Positions 37,019 to 51,847 of a stretch of DNA of 64,000 nucleotides are shown one piece after another. A program made the position numbers and the translations under genes. The stretch is from contig JAJKFJ010021668.1 of the NCBI GenBank assembly GCA_027382625.1, positions 44,864-108,863 of the forward strand, given 5' to 3'. Position 1 is the first letter of the stretch, and every line of letters starts with the position of its first letter. The notes beneath the pieces were generated by a model that saw only the letters and a list, made by a program, of their open reading frames with translations, had not been told where the DNA came from and did not search any database. Origin of the DNA: Tetmemena sp. SeJ-2015. Lineage: Eukaryota; Ciliophora; Spirotrichea; Sporadotrichida; Oxytrichidae.

Positions 37019-37147
37019 AAAAGCTTTCACTTTTTAGAATTAATTTACCTATTCAACATCATTCTTTGCAAACTATTTTACATTTATTTTCAAATAAAGT
37101 ACTTTTGAGAGTTGGTAGATTTGTTTTTTAATAACCTTAAATAGTTT

Positions 37148-38790
37148 TCATAGTTTTGGCTTTATAACTAACAGCTTTTTGTGTGGCTTTTAAACTATAC
37201 GCTGATTCCACTTTAGTTATTTGTGCAACTTCGTACTCCATAGTTAATCAGTATTTTAACTCCTCCACTTTAGAACTAAATAAGTTTTAAATATAAGCAT
37301 TCTCTTACATTATACGTCGTAGGGAGATTTTTTGATTATGATCCAGTCCTCAGGATTCATATTGATCTTAGTATGGCCATCTATGGTTATCTTAGCTGAG
37401 GTCCTCGAAGAATCAGGCATCTTTATTTTCACTTCTTCATTAGCAGGGAGGATCACAGGTCTGAAGGATAGCGAGTGAGGAGCGATTGGGGTTAGACAAA
37501 GCACTTCGGCATTTTAATGAACGATAGGCCCACCGCAAGATAGGTTATAGGCTGTGCTTCCAGTAGGTGTTGCAATCAACACTCTAATAAATTCATTAAA
37601 TTTAAAAGTATCTCACCCATCACCTTGCACAACAGTAAGTAGAACATCATTTATGTGAACCTCTACTTGCAGGATGTTTTCTTAGTTCCTGAGAACAGTA
37701 ATTTCATTCAGTGCCATAAAATGGAACTCTTGTGAACTTAACTTATTCCCTTTCCCTTTGCTAGTGTTATTCTTCTGCAGTATGCTAGAAATTTCTAGTT
37801 CTTCTATATTGTTCTTAATGATGTTGAGTTAAAGTCTCATGCGATGGTTTATCTCTATTCGCTGATGGTCAATTTTGAAAATTGCAGAATCTATAATAGC
37901 TTGGTATTCTTTTATACTAAAATTCCCGAGGTAATTCAAAGAGCCCTAGAATATTTGTAAGCAATTTTAAGCAATGAAGGATGAAATAAATGACTAATAA
38001 GAAAATGTTGAGTCAAACTTACACTTGAAAAAGCAATAATAGGTGGGAGATGTCTGTACTACTCGTAATCTCTAATCTCGGAGAGTAGTTTCAAAATTGT
38101 TCCATCCCCTCCAATAGTTATGATATAGTCCACATGGATGTCTCTTTGCCTGTCTTAGTTCATGTGTGATATCACTTTCAAATTTTCTTCACTTTCCTCA
38201 GCTGCTACGATTTCCGAGTTAAGAAGAAACTCCTACTGCTACTACAATTACTGCTGCTCTTCATTTTTCTAATTATCCTCTTGAGATTGGTCTATGTGCC
38301 AGATCTCTATTTGCGAGTATTTGTTCTATAAAATGTAGAGGGGGATCTGCTTGTAGACCCATTCTTCAAGATAGATTTTGCGGACAACTGTTTACGAGTG
38401 AAAATCCTTTTCCTATTTCTATATCATATAGAGAAGGATGTCAGTTAATGAGTCAAGTAGGGAAGAGTCGTCATCCTTTAAATAATGAGATGATATAAAA
38501 TTAAAGTAGCCTTCTTCAAGAAGATGAGAATATTCACTTCAAAATTTTCAAGCAGATAGTCTTTTGAATGATTATCATGGTCCATTTCTGCCTCTAAGAT
38601 GCTCTATTTATAAATTAAAATAGGGAATAATTAGGGAGGAGCATTCATCTCGATCTTCTTAGGGTTTACTAATTTCTATTGAGGAACTTTCTGTGCTATG
38701 AAATGGTTTTGCAGAATCTGAATTCCCTGGGGGATGGCCCAGCGCTGTTCCACTTTGTAGTTGAGGGATTGCTAAGATTTCCCGCACTCG
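37148..38790 (-). CDS. NAD kinase
   Basis: Phosphorylates NAD to NADP. On the minus strand: a start-proximal VEQRWAIPQGIQILQNHF, the catalytic motif DYIITIGGDGTILKLLSEI near 38115, HRMRLQLNIIKNN, NEITVLRN, LQVEVHINDVLLTVVQGDG, then a GT-AG intron (about 37587-37615) leading to VLIATPTGSTAYNLSCGGPIV and the family end LCLTPIAPHSLSFRPVILP and ITIDGHTKI. TGA is at 37150-37148, giving a lysine-rich C-terminal extension beyond KKSPYDV because TAA there is Gln. The N-terminal start is not resolved; 38790 is a working limit. An acidic/Gln-rich insert (NQKNEEQQQLQQQQ) precedes GGDGT. Confidence 0.88.
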
Positions 38791-39199
38791 ACATGGATTG
38801 ATGTCGACACGTGCGTTGGATTAAATAATTAATGAAAAAATAATCCAGAAATTCTTGGTTCCCGAATTGAATGCGAAGTCGGAGTGCTTCTAGAAGTGTA
38901 GAGAGAGGTGAGAATGAGATTTAATGCAAGACTTGGAGGGATTTATGGGGCAGGGTTTACATATTTAAAGTGCGTTGGGAGCTGGTGTGAAATGAGGGTA
39001 TATCCACGTTATTTGCGAAACAGCCCAGTCCAGCACACCAGTAATGTTTTTCGTTGTAACCTCGGAAAGGTTGGGAATGTGATTAGTCAGGAAATTTATA
39101 ATGAAGGGATGTGCGAGTAGGCGGGGGGGATACGGCTGGACTGGTAAGACCTCGTAGGAGTGGAGAGTCAGAGAGGAGTGCGGTGCAGCTTTTGCAGGC
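38791..39199. other. Spacer between NADK and RAB23, with unresolved ends
   Basis: Relatively GC-rich for this window at 39100-39220. Both neighbours are on the minus strand, so this holds the NADK promoter and the end of RAB23. The RAB23 frame stays open through it without TGA, so the true RAB23 end is hidden by an IES or lies here. No RNA gene recognised. Confidence 0.4.
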
Positions 39200-40115
39200 T
39201 GAGGCCAGCCTTTTCTTTTTTTACTAGTCACCAACTTTATTAAAAGCTGCTCCCAATTTGATTCCTCCCGAGCTAGCAGCGCCTCCAGCTGCAGCCTATT
39301 ACCTTTATTATTAGCTCCTTGCGGATTAATTGCCTGCGTTGCTCATATTGGCTGTTGCATTAACCGATCCTTGTGGTCTGTTAGATTGATTAGCGCTATT
39401 AGCCTGACTCTAGTTATTATTCCAAGAAGCAAGGCTTGTACTCATACTCTGCTGCTTTATATCGTTAAGACTTTGGATTGGAGCATGGCTGGTTTGCTTG
39501 TGCAAGTTGCGGGAAAAGAACTTTACAGCCAGATACTCAAAGACCTCAGTCACCATTAAATTATCCTTGGAGCAAATCTTGAAACTTGGTAGTTATAATT
39601 TTTTTGCTAACTGCTCTACCTCTTTAACAGTCATTACTGCCTGATCCTGTAAGTCCATTTTAGTCTGCACCAACACCATAGGAATATCACCGCATTCTTC
39701 TTCTACAGCATTTCTCCATTTCTCGACATGTTCGAAGCTCTCTCTATCAGTTGTCGAAAAGGCAAGTATACATGCTGAAGCACCTTTGTAGTACAGAAGA
39801 TAGAAAATATATGCATTGGATGATATATTTGTAGTATCTACGTGTGAGGGAGTTAAACTCTTCCTAGCCTGCAGTGTCCCATATGTAAAATTCAACTTCC
39901 TCCCCAAGATCCTTAATGAAATAGTGCTTCTGAAGAAAATCTACCCCCAAAGTTTTCTTATATTCCTCCAAGAACACGTTCTTCACAAAGCGAGTGATGA
40001 GGCAGGTCTTCCCTATCTGTATAGAAATAAGTATCATACATTTATTCTATGAAAACTTACCTTTCCATCGCCTACTACGATTATTTTCATCATGAGGTCT
40101 AAGTCTTCCATCATT
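39200..40115 (-). CDS. RAB23: Rab23-like small GTPase
   Basis: ATG 40115-40113 (MMEDLDLMMKIIVVGDGK). A GT-AG intron splits the P-loop GDGKIGKTCL. Then EEYKKTLGVDFLQKHY, WDTAGQEEF, and after a 43-bp IES YYKGASACILAFSTTDRESFE, GDIPMVLVQTKMDL and FKICSKDNLMVTEVFEYLAVKFF. The FSTTDRESF and DIPxVLVQ segments are diagnostic of Rab23, a ciliary traffic GTPase. The base-specificity motif is TKMD rather than NKxD. A Ser/Asn/Gln/Ala-rich linker (NQSQANSANQSNRPQG) leads to KKKRLASACKSC, a possible prenylation region, but no TGA follows in frame, so the C terminus at 39200 is a guess. Confidence 0.85.
39785..39836 (-). other. IES in RAB23, pointer TACTACAAA
   Basis: TTTGTAGTA on + (TACTACAAA on the coding strand) at 39785-39793 and 39828-39836. 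Removing 43 bp joins FNSLTRRYY to KGASACILAF, restoring the exact Rab order. Confidence 0.88.
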
Positions 40116-40348
40116 TTTTAGTTCTTTAGTTTTGCTTTGGCAGCTGCTGCTGTTTAATTAATGCTTTATCTCTCGATTTATTATAATTTAAATTTAGAAT
40201 TTACAACAAAATCAAATTAAAACACAAAAAGACGATTGATTAAGTGTGAAAATTATGAAATAAGTACCTTTTAACTTTCACCGTGTCTTTTTTTTATTAG
40301 TTATGTCTACTGTTAGATAGTAAGTTTCTCCTCTGTCTTTTGATTAGC

Positions 40349-43702
<3,354 letters not shown>

Positions 43703-43867
43703 TATTTTCCAGAATTAATTACTTCTCCTCGCTTCTTCTCCCTTTAATGACACGAGAACGTAAGAGATTAGTGTAATTATGAAGTAAAATTTTATCTTAT
43801 TTAATTCTAGATAAAAAGGAAGAAGCATTTTTAGTAAGGCAACTTATCAACAATATAGGAGAGAATA

Positions 43868-46003
43868 ATGGTAGACAAAGTATTTGGAAAGATCTTCACA
43901 GTTATGGACAACTCCAAAGCTGTGTAGCAAGTCACTTAACTAATCGGATTATAAGACTAGCTAGGAAAACCAGCTGATAGTGACAAACCAATTGACAAGA
44001 GTCTCTGCCCAATCCATAGAATCAAGATGACTTTCTTCTGTGAGGAGGAGAGTTGTTTAGTCGAGCTGTGTTTTCAGTGCAGAGATAGACATGAGAAAGG
44101 CCACGCAATAAAGTTCAAGGAGGAAACTGCAAAGTATGTGGTTGATAATTTCAAAGAGACTTCGGAGTAGTTGACTTCCCTCAGACATTCTCTTCACGAA
44201 TCGATGAATGAGGATCCGACCACCTACCCACCTGCTGAGGGTTAAAGAGACTTACTCGCATCGGGCTATAAGGAAATAGACGGCATATTTGAAAAAGTAG
44301 CTGCTCACTTGGAATAAGCTAAACAAGAAATGAAGGACCGTTTAAAAGAGGCTTATGTTGCAAATTACAAGAACGTGTTAGATAAAGAGTCACAGGGTTT
44401 CCTGAGGAACCTAGAAAAAATGGAAAGCTATGTTAACAATTGCATATCCGATTTTGAGCGCAGGTAAAAAATTATAATCTGAAGTATATTCTGTTAACTA
44501 TGAGAATAACTTTAGAGTAAAGGGAAGTTATCTGTGATTTGCGCTCAAAGACCTAAAACAAATGATCTCAAGAAAAAAGCTTCAAAAGTTAGAAACCAAT
44601 CTTAAATCCCTTGTTGAGAGCTCTAGACATCATGAAGAAGACTATTAGCTACAATTTAAGCCTTAATTCTTTGAGGATCACCTAAAGGAGATTCTTAACG
44701 CACATATAAATGTTTCTTTTCCTGGTCTCTCAAACGGCTTCTTTATAGTTCAACACCAGATTTAACTTTCTTAAGGGTTCTAACTTACATAAAACTACCA
44801 ATAGAGCTAAAGAAGACAGACCTAATAATAAAATTCAAGCAATGATTCCTTATTGGCATAAAGTAAAGGAGGGAAATAAGAGGATTTTGACCCTCTAAAG
44901 TTTATTAGATAATTCATTTATAATATTTAAGTCATTGGAAGAAGAGTAGTATGACATCAGAAATGCAAAAGAGAACCATTAAAAGATAAAGCCTATCCCC
45001 TAAAAACATCAGCTATAGAGTGTTATAGTAGGAGACCCAAGGTATTAAATAAAGACAGTCGTTTTCTTGGCAGATGTTGTAGCAGTAAGAGGCTACGATT
45101 CAATGAGAAAGCAGTCCTTTAAAAAGGAGATCAGTCTTCTAGAATTGCAAAGGCGAATCGCCACTAAGAATACAAGCTATGTTAATCTAAGTGACAAGAA
45201 GATCATACTTACTGGAGGTCAGTTTAAGGATGATAAAATATTAGGTATTAGATACTAAACTACTCATTTTATATTGAGTAATGATAAAACATGCAGTAAA
45301 GACTGCTATAAACTGAATTTAGATAAGCTGGTAATAAAGAGAATGAACGCCGAACTTAAGGTAGCAAGGATGTCGCACTCAATGATTCATATTGAAGAAA
45401 GGAACTTGGTCTTAGCTGTATGCGGAGAAGATGAGAATGGAAATCTGTTGGACACTTGCGAGATATATAATAAGCAAAATAAAGAATGGAAGATGCTCAA
45501 CAATCTAAATTAGAGGTGCAAGAACATAGCCTTGTGTAAATTCATAAAGGATGCTCATAAAGACTTGCCTGCTTCAGAAAAGCAGATTTGGATTTATGCT
45601 TTCGGAAGATAAGCGATAGAGAGATTGGAAATATCAAAAGTCCCTGTCCCTCTGAGATGGGAAGAACTCAATGTGAAAGGCTTCAAGCCTATCCCATAGG
45701 CTGCAATGAGTTTCAAATTTGATGACCGTTTGATTCTGATCTGTGGAGGTATCAATGATAAGAACCAATACTAGCACTTGCAAGACATTACGTTATTTCA
45801 ATCCCTATTTCTTGGTTATGGAGCAGGCTCAAAACACTTAGTTGGGATTAGGGGACAAATTTTTAGGAGGTTCTATGACCTAGTTCGTTCTGAATCGTAT
45901 GGAGTCTAAAATTTTCTTCTGCTCAGATTCCTTCGTTCATGAGTTAGAATATGGATCAAAAGTAGGAGACTAAAAATTCAAATCATCTGCTAGACTATAT
46001 TGA
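43868..46003 (+). CDS. B-box zinc finger plus kelch-repeat protein
   Basis: ATG 43868 (MVDKVFGKIFTVMDNSKAVQQ). A B-box zinc finger at about 44010-44115: CPIHRIKMTFFCEEESCLVELCF with CRDRHEKGHAI, supplying the C/H ligands. A helical region follows (FEKVAAHLEQAKQEMKDRLKE, LRNLEKMESYVNNC). After an intron or IES near 44463-44520, kelch-type blades: KKIILTGGQFKDDKILG, VLAVCGEDENGNLLDTCEIYNKQNKEW, IYAFGRQAIERLE, LILICGGINDKNQYQ. A frame change near 45820 leads to GDKFLGGSMTQFVLN and TGA 46001-46003. A RING is not visible, so ligase activity is not supported. Confidence 0.75.
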
Positions 46004-46154
46004 ATTAGAGATATAGAATACTGTATAATCAAAATTTTAAGTAGCCTAACAAGGGTTTGTGATTAAGTTTATTAAATTAAGTTTTATAGGTATCAATCTT
46101 TCTTTCTTGCATCATTTTCATATTTATATTCACAAATGTATCTGGCTCCTTTGC

Positions 46155-47006
46155 TCATTTAGGGTTATTACTCAAAGCCTGTTCATTAGCTTTCTTAGCA
46201 AGGGATAGATTCTGCTTGTAATTATTAGTAGATACAACAGGGAGGTGCTACTGCTAGTTGACGAAGACATTTACAGGATTATCGGGCTGTTGCTTGATGG
46301 GTGTGGGGATATTGTAAAGTTTCTCTATAGCAAACTTAATGTCCTCTTTTTCAAGAGTGTTGGAGTTCCTGTGCTTAGCAAGTTTGCAGGCGAATTCAGC
46401 CACAGTCTTCACAAAGTCCTCAGCCAAGAAAGCCAAAGTCTTTTCCACTTGAGGGTCCAATACCTCCTTAGTAGAAATTTTCTGAGTGAGCCCTAGTAAG
46501 TCCATAGGTCCAATAAGCTGGTTACTGTTCGAGGGGTTTGGGCGGTAATTGGAAGGTTGCTAGTGCTAAGAGGCAGAAGGGAGTTGCTGTGAAGAGTAGG
46601 CCGGTGCTGACGAAGAGGGAACTCCGCTCGGCATTCCAACATAGTAACCACTGGCTCCAGGTTGACCATAGTATCCTGGTGGCACACCACTTGGATAGCC
46701 AGGAGGCTTAGACTGTGATGAGCTACTCATTCCTGGGTGCGGGTAAGGTTGATTAGTAGGACCAGACTAGGCCATACTGCCTCTGTATTGAGGCTACATC
46801 TGCCCAGATCTCATCTACTGTTGTTACTATTGCATGTAGTACATCATCTCTTGCTCAGTGCGAGGCTTCTAATCCCCACGGTATATCATGCCTCCCTAAG
46901 AAGTAGGATGGCTGCTCATTGCTTAACCTGGAAGTGGATAACCCATTGAGCTAGAAGGTGGTCTTTAAGAAGGGTGAGGTACAGGCTGCATGTTCGTGTC
47001 GTCCAT
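46155..47006 (-). CDS. TAF12: TAF12-like TFIID/SAGA histone-fold subunit
   Basis: ATG 47006-47004 (MDDTNMQPVPHPSQRPPSSS). A 165-residue Pro/Gly/Gln/Tyr-rich head (YMQQQQQMRSGQMQPQYRG, PPGYYGQPGASGYYVG) precedes a histone fold: TKEVLDPQVEKTLAFLAEDFV, EFACKLAKHRNSNTLEKED and IKFAIEKLYNIPTP. The ACKLAKHRxSxTLExxD core is the TAF12 signature; it pairs with TAF4 in TFIID. The chosen stop is TGA 46157-46155 after ALSNNPK. The same frame beyond it (EPDTFVNINMKMMQERK to about 46085) also looks coding, so an IES may hide the true end. Confidence 0.85.
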
Positions 47007-47389
47007 GTTGATTATTAATTCTCTAGAGTTTATTATAGAATATTTATAATATTCTTGAACATAATAACTAGATTTTTAAGTACATATTTTCTCCCTTACC
47101 ATCTTGAGCGATGAGGAATTATATTGAAATGGTTGCTAGTTTGTAATAATGAGTTAGTATGGAATGATTTAATGATTTATCTCTTTTCGTACAAACACAA
47201 AATATGACGGGAGAGAGGAATATAGAAGTGGCACTGAGATGAAGCCTTATTCTTGCTTCCATCTTGCTTTTATATGTTTAAAGTCTTCCTTCCTCCCAAA
47301 AAGTATTATCCGCTCTTAATATAACGAAATTAAAAACATTTCCATTAGCAATTATAGATAACTTCTCTATTTTCTAATTAAAATAGTGA
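47007..47389. other. Intergenic spacer
   Basis: About 380 bp, AT-rich, upstream of the TAF12-like gene and downstream of the SANT gene. It probably holds the TAF12 promoter. No motif recognised. Confidence 0.45.
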
Positions 47390-49166
47390 TCATTAGAAGA
47401 TCCAATCATTTTGATTGTCTGTGACTTTGCGTTTATCCTGCTTACTTTTCCAAGTTTTGTAGTGCTCTGTTTTCTTCCAAGCGAAGTAGAAATCCACCAC
47501 TTCCTTCTCGCTCTTTGTCTTAATCTAATCGATCAGTTTAGACGCATAATTAAATTGTTTACACTCTTAAATTAAAGCAAAGAATTTTCAAAACTAAAGA
47601 ATCGTTGTTCATTCACTTACAAAGTTACTGAAATTTCCGAAATGCTTTCCGAATCGACAAATGCAAGCTTCAAAGAGTGCTACTTCCTTTGGGGCCCATA
47701 GTTCTATAACAGGAGGTTATATTCAGATTTGAGGGGAAAATGGACTTTTGAGTGGACCAATAGAGTTTTTATATAAGATGCAACTAAAGATTCTAAACTT
47801 ACCGAAGGGGTGATCCGAACGCAAGGGATTTATGAGCTCATCAAATGTGTTGAATTTGAACCGGCTCTCATCCTTAGTGCTGAAAGTTGGACGGTAGTAT
47901 CCATTTACTACTTGTTGTTACTCTGCCTCAGTCATATTAGTACTTTGTAGATTGGCATAATAAGAATAGAAAAATAAAGAACTTAAATGAGTTGGCTTGT
48001 TCTGATGATTGCATATTAATTTGAGATTACTGATGATTCGCAGAATTATCACCATTTGAAGACATAGCCTGTTGCTAGCTTTGAAGACCCTGTTAGGCTC
48101 CTTTCTTCGTTTATTGTAATAGAAAGGTTGCTAGTGGATCCTGCCTACCCTTGCCGAGAGTTTAAGGAACTGGTAACCCATAATACATTTGCGAAACGAG
48201 ACCTAAGTAGTTCTCAAAGCACTTGTATGACGATTCTATTATTGGTTTTTCAATGAGTGAAGATAAAACTTACTATGTACTTCCTTCACATCGCTGCATT
48301 GATTAATATCAAAGTCCTGGAGGCTTAACTCCTTTATAACAAGTGAGGGATCGATCTTCTTAGGCCCTTAGAAGCTACTCTTGACCTGACTTTCACTTGA
48401 GAGGCCCTAGGCTCCTTAAGCTGCTGAGTTCTGGGTTGAAAAGTTTGTGCTCTGGACTGAAAAAAGGATGGGGCCCTTGCTCTTTCTAAAAATCGAGGGC
48501 GAGAGGCACTTCTTTCCGCCTTCTTGATCCTTAATCTCTAACAGCCTTTGCCTTTTACGGGTTTCGGTTTCACTGGGCAGTCCTTTGCTAAGTTCAAAGT
48601 AAGACTCTGGCAAGCCAATAGTATAATAGGAAATAGGAGTACTTACAGGCGCTTGCCTAGGACTTGTTGATTGCTCGTAACTCGATGACAATTCAATCTG
48701 TAGTCCTGCACCACCTTCATGAAGGTCTGACCCTCGTTGTTCTCCTGACTCAATCTACAGAGTAATTATGAAAGCATTGGGAAGTATTACCTGTGAGAAG
48801 GGTTCTTAGCAAGCTCTCTTAGGGTTTGTAAAAGCTTCTCCCCCTTTGCAAATCGCGAGTCAATCCTTGTCTTCTGGTCGATAAGTTGATCATCTCCCTA
48901 GAATTTATATACTTATGATAGTTCATTAATAACATTTTGAATGCTTTCTTGGTTTGGTCTTGACTTTGAGAAGTCTTGTTTGGAGGCTGAACGAGCTCTA
49001 TGTCCTCTTGCCTTTAAGGAGAAGGAGTTTAGATATTTTCGGACTGGGCGGAAGTCTCCAGGTCTTGCTTGCAATTAAGGAGGGCAAGTTCTGGAGCTTA
49101 AGAGTACTTGCCCCCTCCTCCCTGTGCCAAATCAATCTGAGAGGCAGCAGAAGCTATTTGATTCAT
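47390..49166 (-). CDS. SANT/Myb-domain protein, likely chromatin factor
   Basis: ATG 49166-49164 (MNQIASAASQIDLAQGGGG) to TGA 47392-47390. The N-terminal half is Gln/Ser-rich with SSSYEQSTSPRQAPVS and a basic stretch. KKIDPSLVIKELSLQDFDIN, FENYLGLVSQMYYGLPVPQ and EAEQQQVVNGYYRPTF follow. The C terminus holds a SANT domain: WAPKEVALFEACICRFGKHF, NFSNF, then IKTKSEKEVVDFYFAWKKTEHYKTW. The spacing and FYFAWKKTEHY ending are typical of MTA/MIER/RCOR-type SANT domains in histone-deacetylase complexes. GT-AG introns join the parts (near 47765-47800, 47945-47985, 48235-48290 and 47565-47620). An ELM2 motif was not clearly seen. Confidence 0.72.
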
Positions 49167-49580
49167 TCAAGACTACTAGTACAATTAATTTAATTATTTA
49201 TTATTAAGCAATTATATCTTCCCACTTAAATGCTCAATTATACGGGGCTCCTATCAGCATAATCTCTAACAAACACCTAACCTTCGGCTTCACCCCACCC
49301 CTCTTAAAAAATTAAGAATTGAAACCTTAGAGAAAAAATAGGGGAGTATAAATTTATAAGCTAACTCAATAGAAATGGAGGATAAATAATCCCTTAATTT
49401 TAAAAGAATATATCTATACAATCGTATACTTAATTGACTAAGAGTGTTTGTATGTGACCTATAGAACTGCCCAATTTCCTCTAGCTACTAATAAGTCTTC
49501 CTTACAAGCAGCCAAAGAAAGTTAAACCATAACGCTCTCCTTAACTCTTTGCTGCCCTTAATCTGATAAAGCCACCTCTG
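49167..49580. other. Intergenic spacer
   Basis: About 410 bp AT-rich sequence between tandem minus-strand genes. No conserved coding recognised. Confidence 0.45.
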
Positions 49581-50168
49581 TCACTGCTTGCTGCCTAGGG
49601 CCATATCCTCGAACCTCTTGAGCATATTTGCATCGTTCTCTTCTTCCCACTGCTTATTTGCAATTTCTATTCTATCTTGCATCTTATGCAGTGTATCCCT
49701 TAGCATCTCTGCAAAGTCGCTGCTCATTTCATCTATGCGCTTCTTCAGCTCCTTAATTTCCTCGTTCTTCGCCTTCTCTATGTCATTCTTCTCCTAGTTT
49801 AACTTGTCATAGCGTTCCTTCAAGTCTGCGATAGTGTCATCGTTGTCGACCACGTCTCTCTCCAGCTTGTTTATCTTCTCAGTCAGTTCCTCAAACATGC
49901 TCTTGTACTAGCGAGTCATGTCAGCTATGATGTCCCTGGTGCGCTTCTCCTCATCCTTCAACTGCCGATCCAACTGCATCTCCCTGTGTCGCTTTTCGTT
50001 CTCACTGGCCTTGGAGTGATCTGCACGCTGCTGCTCCATAATGAGCTTCTGCGTGAGAGACTCGATCTCAGCCTGAAAGATGAAGTTCTTCTCCTGGGCG
50101 GAGGGCTCTGTGTCGGCTCCTCCCTTCTTCTTGCCCTTCTTGCCTTTCTTCCCCTTCTTTGCTCCCAT
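49581..50168 (-). CDS. DRC12/CCDC153-like dynein regulatory complex protein
   Basis: ATG 50168-50166 to TGA 49583-49581, 195 residues, uninterrupted. It starts MGAKKGKKGKKGKKKGG, then a continuous coiled coil: KNFIFQAEIESLTQKLIMEQ, RADHSKASENEKRHREMQLD, DMTRQYKSMFEELTEKINK, ELKKRIDEMSSDFAEMLRD and TLHKMQDRIEIANKQWEEE. The basic Lys/Gly head, the length, and the segments SKASE...R, ADMTRQ and FAEMLRDTLHKMQ correspond in order to CCDC153, a nexin-dynein regulatory complex subunit in motile cilia. No intron or IES is seen. Moderate-to-good confidence, from memory of the family. Confidence 0.75.
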
Positions 50169-50316
50169 TTTCTAATCGAAGTATGCTCGAAATTTATTTA
50201 TTTATTTCAAAATTTTGAAATATACACACACTGATGGATAAAGGGAAAGTATAATTTGATAATCAATAAAAAAAGTAATGAAAAATTAGCAATAGCAACA
50301 GTTAGCTGCTGCGAAG

Positions 50317-51687
50317 ATGGCTTACTTGAAAAAGTACATGGGAGGAGGCAGTGGGGGCGGGAATGGTAATACACAAGAAGATTTGAAAAAGAGGTTGCTG
50401 AAGTAGATTTAGAAGTAGAATGACAACCCTATGAACTCTCTGGGTAGTAGTGAGATGCAGAGGAGAGGAGGGTTTAAAGACGAGGATGAACAAGTCATCA
50501 AAGTGGGATTAGAATACAAGAAGTAAGCCTAAAGTCAGGCCTTAAACAAAAGGAATGAGCAGCTTTTGAAATTTGAATTCTAGCAGAAATAAGCACAGGC
50601 ACAGAGAAGAGGATTTGTGGAGGAGGAATAAATCAACACAGCTGTTTAAAAGAAGCAAGAATCAGAGGAGGAGGAAGAAGATTAGAATGAGCAACCTACT
50701 ATAGTGTTTGCAAATGATATGGGTTTGAATGAGGAGGACAAAAAGCGACTGCTTTAGTAGTCTCTCTTCTCTTAATAAGCTAAAACTAAGCCAAATAATC
50801 AAGAAAAGGTACTTGTCAATAAACCATAAAGGAAAGCTTCATCCTCGTCAAGTAGCGAAGAAAGTGGTAATGAGAGCAGTGAGAGAAGAAACAAGAAAAG
50901 AAGGAGAAGGCATGACAGTGATGCCTCCAGCGAAAGCGATAGTGAAGCAGAGAAGAAACCAAAACCTAAAAGAGTTAGGAAAGACTCAGATAGTCCCTTT
51001 ATTTTTAAAGATAGTGATTTGGATATATCTTCTCAGGATGAAGGAGAAAAGCTAAGAGAGAAGGCAGGGCTTCAAAGCGCTAAGGAATTGAAAGAATTTA
51101 ACCGGTAAAAGGATGAGATAATAAATCGTCGCTTGAATGAGCAAATTGCGAGAGATGGCGGTGGAGGAAAGAATACTCAGACTACTTACAGAGACAAGGA
51201 AGGAAAGAAGGTGGACATGGCTGAGAGAATGGTATCTGAAAAAGATAAGCTCAAGCAGGCCAATGAAGCAATATTGAAACAGTTCAAGGGTGGAACCAAA
51301 TAGATATAAGAGAGATAAGAAATGCGCAAGAAAATTGAGGAAGCCAAAGAAACACCATTTGCTATGCATGATCTAGAAGAGGGCGTTGATAAAGAACTCT
51401 AACAAAGAGATAGATTTGGAGATCCTCTCAAACTTATAGAAAGCAGGGAAATGAGGTCGAGATAGAATAATCAGATGTATAGAGTAGTGTCTACAGGCAC
51501 TGGCTATCAATTTGTACTTCCTAAATGCAAGTTTTCTGCGAGAGCAAATAGATGGGGTATAGAGCCTGGCCATAGATGGGATGGGGTAGATAGGGCCAAT
51601 GGTTTTGAGTAAAAAATAATTGAAAAGTAGGCTGAGAGAAAAACAGATATGGAATTTCATCAGAGAATAATATCAGAAGATCAGTGA
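50317..51687 (+). CDS. BUD13: BUD13-like spliceosome (RES complex) protein
   Basis: An uninterrupted 456-residue frame, ATG 50317 to TGA 51685-51687. [11 protein letters not shown] at the start matches the family start. An acidic/Ser/Arg middle ([20 protein letters not shown]) leads to the diagnostic Bud13 C terminus: [17 protein letters not shown], then [27 protein letters not shown] and RANGFEQKIIEKQAERK. The retention-and-splicing complex acts in pre-mRNA splicing. The gene is free of introns and IESs, unlike most neighbours, and confirms TAA/TAG as Gln because about thirty occur in frame. Confidence 0.93.
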
Positions 51688-51847
51688 AACAATTTAGACT
51701 AGAGCCTTTGTGTTGCTTAAATTAATTAGAGTTAAAATTGATTTCTTTAAAGTTGTGAAACTAAGAATTACTCTATTTTATTCAATAAGAAAACTTTGCA
51801 ATTAGATTTAATCAAATTTAAAATCAAATTGAAAAATCATAGTCATT

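Noticed and set aside
38965..39234. Minus-strand ORF starting MVTSKKRKGWPQ
   Set aside because: Out of frame with both RAB23 and NADK; composition is that of spacer sequence.
49588..49797. Plus-strand Ser/Leu-rich ORF
   Set aside because: Antisense to the uninterrupted DRC12-like coiled coil.
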